From Salinimonas chungwhensis DSM 16280 (GTDB lineage Bacteria > Pseudomonadota > Gammaproteobacteria > Enterobacterales > Alteromonadaceae), in contig NZ_KB899387.1 in the NCBI RefSeq assembly GCF_000378185.1, forward strand, positions 1 to 64,000: a stretch of 64,000 nt of DNA, read 5' to 3'. The notes below the pieces were generated by a model that saw nothing but the letters and a program-made list of their open reading frames with translations, was not told the origin of the DNA and did not search any database. Both the position numbers and the translations under genes were made by a program. Position 1 is the first letter of the stretch, and each line of letters starts with the position of its first letter. Below are positions 7,980-16,956 of the stretch, one piece after another.

Positions 7980-10655
7980 ATGAAAAAGACCCTATTAGTG
8001 ATGGCTGTAGGCAGCGGCCTGACAGTCTTAGCCTGCTTTTCCTCTGTTTATGCTAATACGCAAGACAAATCATCTCAAAACCCTGCCTACCAGGATGAAG
8101 CCAACGACATGAAAACCAGAGTTAAGGATCTGGTTGCGCGCATGACCCTGGAAGAAAAGATCAGCCAGATGTACAACGATGCGCCGGCGATAGAACGGCT
8201 TGGGGTTCCCGCCTATGACTACTGGAATGAGGCACTACACGGCGTAGCCCGGGCTGGTCAGGCCACCGTGTTCCCGCAGGCTATCGGTCTTGCAGCTATG
8301 TGGGACAAGGAAATGCTGCATACAATTGCCACAGCGATTTCCGATGAAGCCCGTGCCAAACATCACTTCTACCAAGACCACGGGATTACCTATCGGTATA
8401 CGGGGCTGACTTTCTGGTCGCCGAATATCAATATTTTCAGAGATCCGCGCTGGGGCCGTGGTCAGGAAACATACGGCGAAGACCCTTACCTGACCGGTGA
8501 ACTGGGCGTGTCATTTATCAATGGCCTGCAAGGTGATAATCCTAAGTATCTTAAAACCGCAGCGACCGCCAAGCATTTCGCTGTTCATAACGGGCCTGAA
8601 ATCAGTCGCCACTCAGACGATTACGTGGTGTCAGACAAAGATCTTTATGAAACCTATTTGCCCGCCTTCGAAAAAGCAGTCACGGACGCTAATGTTGAGG
8701 CCGTGATGTGCGCCTACAACCGGGTTAACGGAGTGCCAGCATGTGGCAGTGATATGCTGCTGAAAAAAGTTTTGCGTGATGAATATAAGTTTGATGGCCA
8801 CGTTATGTCTGATTGCGGCGCCATCAGAGACTTTTATGACCCCAATGCCCATGATGTGGTGGAAGCCCCTGCCGCTGCTGCTGCCTGGGCTGTAAGAAGT
8901 GGTACTGACTTGAATTGCGGAACAGGTGCGCTCAGTACTTTTGCCAATCTGGGTTTTGCGGTTCAAAAAGGCCTTATCGATGAAGCGTTAATTGATCAAG
9001 CCGTCGAGCGGTTGTTTATGACGCGCTTTAAACTGGGTATGTTTGATAACAGTGATAACATCGATTATGCCGCAATTCCTATAGATGTCGTGGGTTCGAA
9101 AGAGCATCTTAAGCTAACCGAAGAAGCGTCGGCAGCATCTATGGTACTGCTGAAAAATAATGGTATTTTGCCACTGACGTCTTCTATGAAGGTAGCCGTC
9201 ATTGGCCCTAACGCCGATAATCAGGATGTCTTGCTGGGCAACTACAACGGTATACCTATCAACCCGATAACGCCACTTGACGGCTTACAAAATCATCTGG
9301 GCAAAAGCAAGGTCACCTATTCGCCAGGTAGCGCGATTATCGACAATATTTATGGTCATGCTGAACTGCTTGATAGCCAGGTTTTGTTTCATAAATCTGA
9401 AAACGGCACGCTGGCTAAAGGCTTAAAAGGTAAATACTTTACCCTTAAAAGAAAAGTGGTTGACGATTACACCAACCTGGCATTCCCGGTGCAGTGGGCA
9501 GATGCGCCATCGGTGACGCGTATTGACCAGACCATGGACTTCTATTTCGACCGCTCACCCGTAGATAATAGTGTATTGGGTAATTTCGGCGTGATATGGG
9601 AAGGCGTTATTAAACCTAAGGAAAGCGGCGAGTATCAATTTGACAGCCCGGCTGAAATAAGCATTGATGGTAATGTCATCAGCGATTCGGTTTCGCTGGA
9701 AGCAGGCGAGACTTATCCGGTTAAAATTAAGATGGCGTTTGCCGACAACACAGTCAGTAATACCTCAGCCATTACCCGTCAGCAATTTTCTGTGCGCTGG
9801 GTCAATACCAGCGCTGATTTTCAGCGTGAGGCTGTAAGACAGGCCAGTGAAGCTGATGTCGTGGTAGTGGTCGCAGGCATCACACCGCGCATTGAAGGTG
9901 AAGAGATGCCGGTGAAGCTCGACGGTTTTAATTATGGAGACAGAACTGATATCGACCTGCCTGATGAACAAAAATCGCTGCTCAAAGCATTGAAGAAAAC
10001 TGGCAAGCCGATGGTTCTGGTTAACTTTTCAGGTAGCGCTATGGCGCTGAACTGGTCTGATGAAAATCTGGATGCCATTGTACAGGCGTTTTATCCGGGT
10101 GAAGCCACCGGCACTGCATTAACAAAACTGCTGTATGGTGAGTACAATCCATCAGGCAGATTGCCGGTAACATTTTATCGAAACCTCGACGGCTTTGCAG
10201 ATTTTGACGACTATGCGATGGATAACCGTACCTATCGCTATTTTGACGGTGAGGTACTTTATCCGTTTGGCCACGGGCTGGATTATTCTGATGTCACCTA
10301 CAGTAAGCTAGCGGCACCTGAAACCCTCAAGGCCGGTGACGATCTGTCACTCAACGTGACCCTGAATAACCGCAGCAAATACAATGCTAATCAGGTTACC
10401 CAGGTTTATGTGCGCATGCCGGATGCACCGATAGAGGTTCCCCAGGTCGAACTTAAAGGGTTCAGCAAAGATAGTGTTAGCGCCAATGGCAGTCAGTCGG
10501 TGGCCCTGACATTACCAGCACAGGCATTGACGTACATTGATAATGAGGGCAGAAAACAGCCATATACCGGCAAACTGGAAGTTTACGTAGGAGATGGTCA
10601 ACCTGCCTTTACCAAAGACAACAAGATACAGCATGCTGTGGTAACGATAAATTAG
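7980..10655 (+). CDS. GH3 beta-xylosidase/beta-glucosidase with PA14 domain
   Basis: This roughly 891-residue secreted enzyme has a signal peptide (MKKTLLVMAVGSGL..., likely cut after SVYA at about 25). Its GH3 N-terminal barrel (about 45-350) carries the catalytic Asp at residue 278 in MSDCGAI and the family's KHFAVHNGPE segment. The GH3 C-terminal alpha/beta sandwich follows, interrupted by a PA14-like insert (about 480-610, starting GLKGKYF). A fibronectin-III-like domain ends the protein. The YWNEALHGVAR start is typical of the bacterial xylosidase-type GH3 branch, so removal of xylose from xylo-oligosaccharides is most likely; beta-glucosidase activity is an alternative. It is alone on the plus strand between two leftward housekeeping blocks. 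The ribosome-binding site is weak. Confidence 0.9.
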   Translation: MKKTLLVMAVGSGLTVLACFSSVYANTQDKSSQNPAYQDEANDMKTRVKDLVARMTLEEKISQMYNDAPAIERLGVPAYDYWNEALHGVARAGQATVFPQAIGLAAMWDKEMLHTIATAISDEARAKHHFYQDHGITYRYTGLTFWSPNINIFRDPRWGRGQETYGEDPYLTGELGVSFINGLQGDNPKYLKTAATAKHFAVHNGPEISRHSDDYVVSDKDLYETYLPAFEKAVTDANVEAVMCAYNRVNGVPACGSDMLLKKVLRDEYKFDGHVMSDCGAIRDFYDPNAHDVVEAPAAAAAWAVRSGTDLNCGTGALSTFANLGFAVQKGLIDEALIDQAVERLFMTRFKLGMFDNSDNIDYAAIPIDVVGSKEHLKLTEEASAASMVLLKNNGILPLTSSMKVAVIGPNADNQDVLLGNYNGIPINPITPLDGLQNHLGKSKVTYSPGSAIIDNIYGHAELLDSQVLFHKSENGTLAKGLKGKYFTLKRKVVDDYTNLAFPVQWADAPSVTRIDQTMDFYFDRSPVDNSVLGNFGVIWEGVIKPKESGEYQFDSPAEISIDGNVISDSVSLEAGETYPVKIKMAFADNTVSNTSAITRQQFSVRWVNTSADFQREAVRQASEADVVVVVAGITPRIEGEEMPVKLDGFNYGDRTDIDLPDEQKSLLKALKKTGKPMVLVNFSGSAMALNWSDENLDAIVQAFYPGEATGTALTKLLYGEYNPSGRLPVTFYRNLDGFADFDDYAMDNRTYRYFDGEVLYPFGHGLDYSDVTYSKLAAPETLKAGDDLSLNVTLNNRSKYNANQVTQVYVRMPDAPIEVPQVELKGFSKDSVSANGSQSVALTLPAQALTYIDNEGRKQPYTGKLEVYVGDGQPAFTKDNKIQHAVVTIN

Positions 10656-10675
10656 TGACCGGCAGCCAAATCCAA

Positions 10676-10705
10676 AAAGGCCAGCGTGATGCTGGCCTTT
10701 TTTTA
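10676..10705. terminator. Bidirectional terminator between GH3 gene and ridA
   Basis: A 10-bp perfect stem (AAAGGCCAGC/GCTGGCCTTT) has a 5-nt loop GTGAT and is flanked by A- and T-runs. It sits between the converging GH3 and ridA genes. It can terminate both, with a better T tail for the rightward GH3 transcript. Confidence 0.88.
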
Positions 10706-10744
10706 TTCAAAATTACGGAACCGCAGACCCGTAAACAAACTGAT

Positions 10745-11131
10745 TTACTCAGGCAGTTCCATGATGCCATCAATTTCTATTTGCGCACCTTTAGGTAACG
10801 CCTTGACACCAATCGCTGCGCGCGCCGGATAGGGCTGATTGAAATAGCCACTCATGATCTCGTTTACCTGGGTAAAATGAGCCAGGTCCAGCATGTAAAT
10901 GTTCAGTTTAACAACATCATTCATTGAGCCACCGGCGGCCTCGCAAACTGCTTTCACATTGTCAAACACGCGACGGGTCTGTGCTTCAAAATCGTCCGAG
11001 ATCATTTCCATGGTTTCAGGCACAAGAGGAATCTGGCCGGACAAATAAACCGTAGTGCCGGCTTTCACTGCCTGGCTATAAGTACCGATAGCCTGCGGTG
11101 CATTGTCGGTCTGGATAATTGATTTAGACAT
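10745..11131 (-). CDS. ridA: RidA enamine/imine deaminase
   Basis: RidA hydrolyses reactive enamine/imine intermediates such as 2-aminoacrylate to ketoacids. The 128-residue length, TVYLSGQIP, the [13 protein letters not shown] segment and the catalytic-Arg region YPARAAIGV followed by EIDGI are diagnostic. It follows spoT on the minus strand with a 21-nt gap, so the two are likely cotranscribed. It is cytoplasmic and trimeric in the family. Confidence 0.95.
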   Translation of the reverse strand: MSKSIIQTDNAPQAIGTYSQAVKAGTTVYLSGQIPLVPETMEMISDDFEAQTRRVFDNVKAVCEAAGGSMNDVVKLNIYMLDLAHFTQVNEIMSGYFNQPYPARAAIGVKALPKGAQIEIDGIMELPE

Positions 11132-11152
11132 GTTGGCTTCCTAATTAAGAAT

Positions 11153-13261
11153 TTAGTGCTTTAACTGACTATGGCGAGACACTCGCTGAACTTCGGGCAT
11201 GGTGCGGATCCGCTTCATAATACGCGCCAAATGTACCCGGTTGTGGGTGGTCAGTTCGATATCGATAAAATAAATGTTACTTTCTTTTTCTTCTGTTTGT
11301 AGCCCGATTATATTGGAATCGGCACCAGAGATAGTGTTAGTCAACGTGGCCAGCGTGCCTTGATGATTATACAGCTCGATACGCAACGACGCTTTAAATT
11401 CACCCTGCGGTTTATCATCCCATTGCATTGGCAACACGCGTTGCGGCTCTTCACGGGTAAGCTTGCGAATATTATTACACCCGGTCTGGTGAATCGTCAT
11501 TCCCCGGCCGGGGCTTAATATCGCCACAATCTCATCATCCGGAATGGGATGACAGCATCGGGCGTAATGCACTAACAGTCCTTCAGTACCGCGAATAGCC
11601 ACGTTGCCCTTTTTATCCGGCAGCTCCGTGCCCTGTCCTAACAGACGACGGGCAACAATGGCGCTTAGCTCATTACCCAGGCCAATATCCACCAACAAAT
11701 CATCAAATGTCTGATGCTTGGTTTCTGCCACTACCCTGTCGATATCTTCTTGTGGAATATCATCAAACTTGGCATTACCCAATGCGTGGCGCAACAGTCG
11801 GTTGCCCATGTTTATCGCTTCCTGGGAATGCTGTTTGCGCAGATACTGCCGGATTCGTGTGCGCGCCCGGGCGCTGACCACAAAGTTCAGCCAGTTAGCA
11901 TTAGGTTTGGCTTTGGGCGAGGTAATAATCTCAACGGTCTGACCATTTTCCAGCGGCTTACTCAAACTATAATTACGGCGTTCTACCCGCACACCTACAC
12001 AGGTATTACCGATATCTGAGTGGACTGCATAGGCGAAATCTACTGCCGTGGCACCGGTAGGTAATTCAATGATACGGCCATCAGGGGTAAACACGTATAT
12101 TTCGTCAGGGAAAAGATCCGTTTTTACCGATTCAATGAACTCAAATGAAGAGCTGGCGCTTTGCTGCAACTCCAGCAGTGTTTGCATCCATTTACGGGCC
12201 CTAAGCTGGGCTGTAGTGTCGCTGTCACCAGGCTCTTTATACATCCAGTGGGCCGCAACGCCTTTATCTGCCATCTGATCCATGGCATGCGTACGAATCT
12301 GTACTTCAACAGGAATGCCGTGAGGGCCTATTAATGAAGTATGTAAGCTCTGGTATCCATTGGTCCGGGGAATGGCAATATAATCTTTAAAGCGCGTTTC
12401 GATGGGTTTATACAAGCTATGAATCGCACCGAGCGTGCGATAACAATTATCGACCGAGTCCACCACGATACGAAATGCATAAATATCCATGACCTCATTG
12501 AACATGAGTTCTTTATTGCGCATCTTTCGATAAATAGAATACAAATGCTTTTCACGACCGATGACAATGGCCTTCATCTTGTATTCATCCAGCCGGATAT
12601 CCAGCTCCTGGCGAATGTTTTCAATGATCTCTTTGCGATTGCCTCTGGCTTGCTTGACCGCCGACTTTAATGCCCTGTGGCGCATCGGATACATGGCCAG
12701 AAAGCCCAGATCCTCTAACTCATTTTTTACATCGTGAATACCCAGACGATGGGCTATCGGGGCGTAAATCTCCAGGGTTTCCAGGGCAATCCGGCGGCGT
12801 TTGTCAGGACGCAACGCGCCCAGAGTACGCATATTGTGCGTCCTATCAGCCAGCTTGATCAGAATGACCCGGATGTCCTGCACCATGGCCATCATCATCT
12901 TACGGAAATTTTCTGCCTGTGCTTCCTGTTTACTGTTAAACGCAATCTTATCGAGTTTGCTCACCCCTTCAACCAGCTCAGCGACTGTATTGCCAAAGGC
13001 AGTGGCCAAGTCGTTCTGACTATAATGAGTATCTTCAATAACATCGTGTAACAACGCGGCCATCAGCGTTTCATGGTCTAAATGCATGTCCGCAAGAATG
13101 CCCGCCACTGCCACAGGGTGGGTAATATAAGGATCACCGCTGGAACGCATTTGGCCGTCATGTGCCTCATGGGCAAGTACAAACGCATCCTGTACCAGCT
13201 GAACACGTTCAGGTGGCAGATAATCAGCGATTTTTTGTTTTAGTCCCTCGAACAAATACAC
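11153..13261 (-). CDS. spoT: Bifunctional (p)ppGpp synthetase/hydrolase SpoT
   Basis: This 702-residue protein is collinear with E. coli SpoT. An HD hydrolase domain has HDVIED at about 72-77, and a RelA/SpoT synthetase domain has GREKHLYSIYRK and NGYQSLHTS. A TGS domain begins near EIYVFTP (about 390), followed by a conserved Cys segment (YARCCHPIP) and a C-terminal ACT domain ending near 700. It controls the stringent response. The start codon is GTG (13261), chosen because MYLFEGL aligns with the family N-terminus. No strong ribosome-binding sequence precedes it. An apparent terminator separates it from rpoZ. Confidence 0.97.
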   Translation of the reverse strand: MYLFEGLKQKIADYLPPERVQLVQDAFVLAHEAHDGQMRSSGDPYITHPVAVAGILADMHLDHETLMAALLHDVIEDTHYSQNDLATAFGNTVAELVEGVSKLDKIAFNSKQEAQAENFRKMMMAMVQDIRVILIKLADRTHNMRTLGALRPDKRRRIALETLEIYAPIAHRLGIHDVKNELEDLGFLAMYPMRHRALKSAVKQARGNRKEIIENIRQELDIRLDEYKMKAIVIGREKHLYSIYRKMRNKELMFNEVMDIYAFRIVVDSVDNCYRTLGAIHSLYKPIETRFKDYIAIPRTNGYQSLHTSLIGPHGIPVEVQIRTHAMDQMADKGVAAHWMYKEPGDSDTTAQLRARKWMQTLLELQQSASSSFEFIESVKTDLFPDEIYVFTPDGRIIELPTGATAVDFAYAVHSDIGNTCVGVRVERRNYSLSKPLENGQTVEIITSPKAKPNANWLNFVVSARARTRIRQYLRKQHSQEAINMGNRLLRHALGNAKFDDIPQEDIDRVVAETKHQTFDDLLVDIGLGNELSAIVARRLLGQGTELPDKKGNVAIRGTEGLLVHYARCCHPIPDDEIVAILSPGRGMTIHQTGCNNIRKLTREEPQRVLPMQWDDKPQGEFKASLRIELYNHQGTLATLTNTISGADSNIIGLQTEEKESNIYFIDIELTTHNRVHLARIMKRIRTMPEVQRVSRHSQLKH

Positions 13262-13331
13262 AGTGCTTAAAAGATTTCCGGTAAAAAAAGTGAATCAACA
13301 GAATACGAGGAATTACCCGCAATGCCAATGC

Positions 13332-13368
13332 AAAAACGCCAGAGATCTTACCGATCACTGGCGTTTTT
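13332..13368. terminator. Terminator-like hairpin between rpoZ and spoT
   Basis: A perfect 11-bp inverted repeat (AAAAACGCCAG/CTGGCGTTTTT) has a 15-nt loop. T-runs in both directions come from the A/T ends of the stem. It lies between the rpoZ stop codon and the spoT start on a stretch normally cotranscribed in relatives. It may attenuate read-through, or spoT may have its own promoter. Confidence 0.75.
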
Positions 13369-13394
13369 GACTAAAGAACTATGTGATGTATAAC

Positions 13395-13667
13395 TTACTG
13401 ATCGGAAAGAATGTTCGCAACAGAAGAAAAATCGGCTTGTTCCTGTTGTTCCTGATCACGTATCGCATCTTGTTCCAGTGTTTCAACTGTCACCAGGCCT
13501 TCTTCGATTTCACGAAGCGCAGTTACCGTAGGCTTATCATTTGCCACATCTACCATGGCATCTTTACCTTCAGTTGCCAACTGGCGGGCACGACGGGCTG
13601 CAACCAGCACCAGGTCGAAGCGGTTACCTACTTTATTTATCGCATCTTCTACGGTTACGCGAGCCAT
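13395..13667 (-). CDS. rpoZ: RNA polymerase omega subunit
   Basis: Omega (90 residues) assists assembly of the RNA polymerase beta-prime subunit and contributes to ppGpp binding. The N-terminus [10 protein letters not shown]...[16 protein letters not shown] is the conserved omega signature and the acidic, Gln-rich tail is typical. It lies downstream of gmk and upstream of spoT, the classical gmk-rpoZ-spoT order. Confidence 0.97.
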   Translation of the reverse strand: MARVTVEDAINKVGNRFDLVLVAARRARQLATEGKDAMVDVANDKPTVTALREIEEGLVTVETLEQDAIRDQEQQEQADFSSVANILSDQ

Positions 13668-13780
13668 GAAATTCTCCGAAAAAATGAATTGAGCAGTATT
13701 GAAAACGGCCGCGCAGTATAGCTTACAACCGTGCTAAGTCCTAGCCTTTTGATCAATATTACATCATTTAATAGCGATGA

Positions 13781-14428
13781 TCAGTTCTTTAGATCGCCCA
13801 GCAGATCTTTAAGCAGATCAAGATGCCGCATTTGCTGTTTGTATGTGCGCTGTCGCTGCGCCCGAACAATGGCTTCGAGATCGCTTAACGCAGTCGAGAA
13901 ATCATCATTAACCAGTACGAAATCAAATTCATCATAGTGAGACATTTCAGACACAGCTTCCTGCATTCGTGATGCAATCACATCATCGCTGTCCTGGCCG
14001 CGGCGATTAAGCCGCTCTTTTAACACACTGGTGGAGGGCGGCAAAATAAATATGCCACAGGCATCAGGTAAGAGCTTTTTGACCTGACGGGCCCCCTGCC
14101 AGTCAATATCCAGAAATACATCGATGCCACGATGCAGTGTTTGTTCGATAGTTACCCGTGAAGTCCCGTAGTAGTTATCAAACACTTCTGCCCATTCAAA
14201 AAATACGCCCTGTTCAATGAGCTTTTCAAATTGATTGCGGCTGACAAAATGATAATGGACACCATCCTGTTCGCCGGGCCGCGGATTGCGCGTGGTATGA
14301 GAGACCGACACCTGCATTGGAAAATCGGCGGCGTGCTCGTGTTTTTCCAGTAGTGCTTTGATCAGACTTGACTTACCTGCCCCGGAAGGCGCAGCAAGAA
14401 TAAACAAATTTCCTAATTGAGATGCCAT
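13781..14428 (-). CDS. gmk: Guanylate kinase
   Basis: Gmk converts GMP to GDP with ATP. The 215-residue protein has the P-loop [10 protein letters not shown] (about 13-22) and the GMP-binding [11 protein letters not shown] segment. The lid region GTSRVTIEQ and the [10 protein letters not shown] core are also present. It heads the leftward gmk-rpoZ block and is divergent from the hydrolase gene at 14568, so 14429-14567 should hold promoters for both directions. Confidence 0.97.
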   Translation of the reverse strand: MASQLGNLFILAAPSGAGKSSLIKALLEKHEHAADFPMQVSVSHTTRNPRPGEQDGVHYHFVSRNQFEKLIEQGVFFEWAEVFDNYYGTSRVTIEQTLHRGIDVFLDIDWQGARQVKKLLPDACGIFILPPSTSVLKERLNRRGQDSDDVIASRMQEAVSEMSHYDEFDFVLVNDDFSTALSDLEAIVRAQRQRTYKQQMRHLDLLKDLLGDLKN

Positions 14429-14567
14429 AACTGTATTATTGAGAATGTGGGATGCTGGTCATTTTAACCTGCAATGGTAGCATAATCACTAAATGCCGTA
14501 ATGGCTATCCTTTATCCGTCTGCAGACATTTGCAGGCATCGACAGTAATAAGGCGTTAATACTCACT

Positions 14568-15239
14568 ATGTCAGATTCCCTAATTTCCCATGTTGAAGTA
14601 AATTCCGGTGATAATCCGCAAGCCTGTGTGATTTGGATGCACGGTCTGGGCGACTCAGGTCACGGCTTTACGCCAATCGTGCCTGAACTAAAACTGCCAA
14701 ACTCCTTGCCGGTGAAGTTTTTGTTTCCCCATGCACCGGTTCGCCCTGTGACCATCAATAACAATATGGAGATGCCTGCCTGGTATGATATTAAATCACT
14801 GGATTTCAACAGTCGGGCAGATTTAACCGGCGTAGAAGAGAGTGCCCAGCAGATCAAACAACTGTTCGACGCGCAGGTGGAAGCTGGGTTTTCTCCGGAT
14901 AAAATTGTCCTGGCCGGCTTCTCTCAGGGCGGTGTTATTGCCTATCATCTTGGGCTGAGAATGGAACAACCTATAGCAGGCATCCTGGCCCTCTCAACTT
15001 ATATGTGTGAGCCGGGTCTTATTACAGAACAGGCCAGCGACGCTAATCGTAACGTGCCTGTTTTTGTGGCTCATGGTGAACAGGATCCGGTGGTGCCTAT
15101 AATGCTCGGAGAAATGGCAGTTAACACGCTTAAAGAAAATGGCTATCAGCCTCAGTGGCGCACCTATAATATGCAGCACAATGTGTGTCTTGAAGAAGTT
15201 GAGCACGTCAGTGCATGGTTACAGGAACGTCTGGCGTAA
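14568..15239 (+). CDS. Carboxylesterase/acyl-protein-thioesterase-like hydrolase
   Basis: This 223-residue alpha/beta hydrolase belongs to the phospholipase/carboxylesterase (APT1-like, abhydrolase_2) family. Visible motifs are the oxyanion HGLGDSG segment near 25 and the nucleophile elbow GFSQGG (Ser119). The Asp in HGEQDPVVP (Asp173) and the His in MQHNVCLEE (His204) complete the triad. There is no signal peptide, so it is cytoplasmic. Members hydrolyse short acyl esters or lysophospholipids; the natural substrate here is unknown. It lies just upstream of hemC but 66 nt away and may or may not be cotranscribed. Confidence 0.88.
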   Translation: MSDSLISHVEVNSGDNPQACVIWMHGLGDSGHGFTPIVPELKLPNSLPVKFLFPHAPVRPVTINNNMEMPAWYDIKSLDFNSRADLTGVEESAQQIKQLFDAQVEAGFSPDKIVLAGFSQGGVIAYHLGLRMEQPIAGILALSTYMCEPGLITEQASDANRNVPVFVAHGEQDPVVPIMLGEMAVNTLKENGYQPQWRTYNMQHNVCLEEVEHVSAWLQERLA

Positions 15240-15305
15240 CAAACATCACGAGTGTTCGGTGGCTGCGCCGAACCTTTTTAATAACACCGACAGGATGATG
15301 TAAAC

Positions 15306-16238
15306 ATGACGGCTGAGTCCCGAACTATCCGAATCGCAACCCGTAAAAGTGCACTGGCGCTGTGGCAGGCTGAATACGTTAAAGCAAAATTGCTGGAACA
15401 CCACCCTCATTTACAGATCGAACTGGTACCCATGAGTACTCAGGGTGATAAAATTCTTGATACACCGCTAGCCAAAGTCGGCGGCAAAGGCTTGTTTATA
15501 AAAGAACTTGAAATTGCCATGCTGGAAGGTCGGGCCGATATTGCGGTGCACTCAATGAAAGATGTCCCTGTCGACTTCCCTGACGCGTTTGGTCTTCATG
15601 CTATCTGCGAACGTGAAAATCCCTTTGATGCTTTTGTATCTAACCATTTTGCTCAGCTGGATGATTTACCCCACGGTGCCGTGGTAGGAACCTCAAGTTT
15701 GCGCCGACAATGCCAGATCCGCAAATACCGCCCTGATTTACATATCCGTGATTTAAGAGGAAATGTAAATACGCGCCTGGCAAAGCTCGATAGCGGTGAC
15801 TACGATGCCATTATTCTGGCAGCCGCGGGATTAATCAGACTGGGGATGAAAGAGCGAATCACTCAGCAACTGCCTGCTGACATCTCACTGCCGGCGGTAG
15901 GTCAGGGAGCAGTAGGCATTGAGTGTCGCAATGACGATGCCCAGTTAATAAAGCTATTGGAAGCCCTCAACCATCCCCACACGCAACTGCGGGTAAGAGC
16001 CGAACGCGCGATAAATACCCGGCTTGAAGGCGGCTGTCAGGTTCCAATAGGCAGCTATGCAACGCTGGATGGAAAATCACTAACCATTACCGGCATGGTT
16101 GGCAGACCTGACGGTTCCGAGTTGCTGTTTGCCTCCGCCACCGGCGAAGCTCACCGTGGTGATGAACTGGGTACCGAGGTTGCTGAGGCGCTTCTGGCGC
16201 AGGGGGCTGGTGAAATTCTCAAAGCCCTTTACGAATAG
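15306..16238 (+). CDS. hemC: Hydroxymethylbilane synthase (porphobilinogen deaminase)
   Basis: HemC joins four porphobilinogen units into hydroxymethylbilane on the way to haem. The 310-residue protein starts with [17 protein letters not shown]. It has the VHSMKDVP and [10 protein letters not shown] substrate-binding segments. The dipyrromethane cofactor Cys is at residue 244 in [12 protein letters not shown]. The ribosome-binding sequence AGGATG lies a few nt before the ATG. It is the first gene of hemC-hemD-hemX-hemY, with only 2 nt to hemD. Confidence 0.97.
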   Translation: MTAESRTIRIATRKSALALWQAEYVKAKLLEHHPHLQIELVPMSTQGDKILDTPLAKVGGKGLFIKELEIAMLEGRADIAVHSMKDVPVDFPDAFGLHAICERENPFDAFVSNHFAQLDDLPHGAVVGTSSLRRQCQIRKYRPDLHIRDLRGNVNTRLAKLDSGDYDAIILAAAGLIRLGMKERITQQLPADISLPAVGQGAVGIECRNDDAQLIKLLEALNHPHTQLRVRAERAINTRLEGGCQVPIGSYATLDGKSLTITGMVGRPDGSELLFASATGEAHRGDELGTEVAEALLAQGAGEILKALYE

Positions 16239-16240
16239 CC

Positions 16241-16954
16241 ATGTATCTGTTGACCCGGCCTGTCCCCGGGATCGAGAAAAGTCAGCAATACTGGCACCGC
16301 CATGATGTGCGCGTGACGTGTCTTGGCCTGGTCGATATTGTTTATGAAGTTAATGAGATCGGCCGGCTGGAAACGGCTATGCGCAGCCATCCGCCGACAA
16401 TTATGATTGTTACTAGTCAGTATGCCGTAAAGGCAATGGCACCGTTGGCGGCGGATTTGCCGGCAACCTCCACGGTACTGGCAGTAGGGGCAGCCACGGC
16501 CACCGCTCTGGCGCGCATAAATGTGCCTGCCCAAAGCCCGGCAGTCCCGACCTCAGAGGGATTACTGGAAATGCCGGCGTTAAAGGATGCAAAAAATCAG
16601 CAAATCGCTATTATAAAGGGAGAAGGTGGTCGAACCACTTTACAACAGACACTCACCGACAACGGTGCGCTGGTTGATAGTTTTGCGGTTTATAGACGTG
16701 TGCAGATGAAAGCACCACCACAAACAAACCAATGGCAATGGGATGACGTAAAAGGCATTATTGCCACAAGCGAAGCGATGGTCAGACAACTGTTTGACCT
16801 GTACGACAGCGCAGTACTGACGGCTTTGCCCTGGCTTACCGTGAGCCCGCGAGTCGCAGATGTGATAAGCACGTACAAAATAATCAACATCGGTGTCGCC
16901 AATGGGGCGAGTGACGAGCAATTGTGCCGGTGGATAAAGGAAAATTGGGAGTAA
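16241..16954 (+). CDS. hemD: Uroporphyrinogen-III synthase
   Basis: HemD cyclises hydroxymethylbilane to uroporphyrinogen III with inversion of ring D. The 237-residue sequence is divergent, as is normal for HemD. It keeps the N-terminal LLTRPVPG, the central IIKGEGGRTTLQQTL segment and the C-terminal region with ATSEAMV. It starts 2 nt after hemC and its 3' end carries the ribosome-binding sequence of hemX. The assignment rests on sequence plus operon position. Confidence 0.93.
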   Translation: MYLLTRPVPGIEKSQQYWHRHDVRVTCLGLVDIVYEVNEIGRLETAMRSHPPTIMIVTSQYAVKAMAPLAADLPATSTVLAVGAATATALARINVPAQSPAVPTSEGLLEMPALKDAKNQQIAIIKGEGGRTTLQQTLTDNGALVDSFAVYRRVQMKAPPQTNQWQWDDVKGIIATSEAMVRQLFDLYDSAVLTALPWLTVSPRVADVISTYKIINIGVANGASDEQLCRWIKENWE

Positions 16955-16956
16955 GA

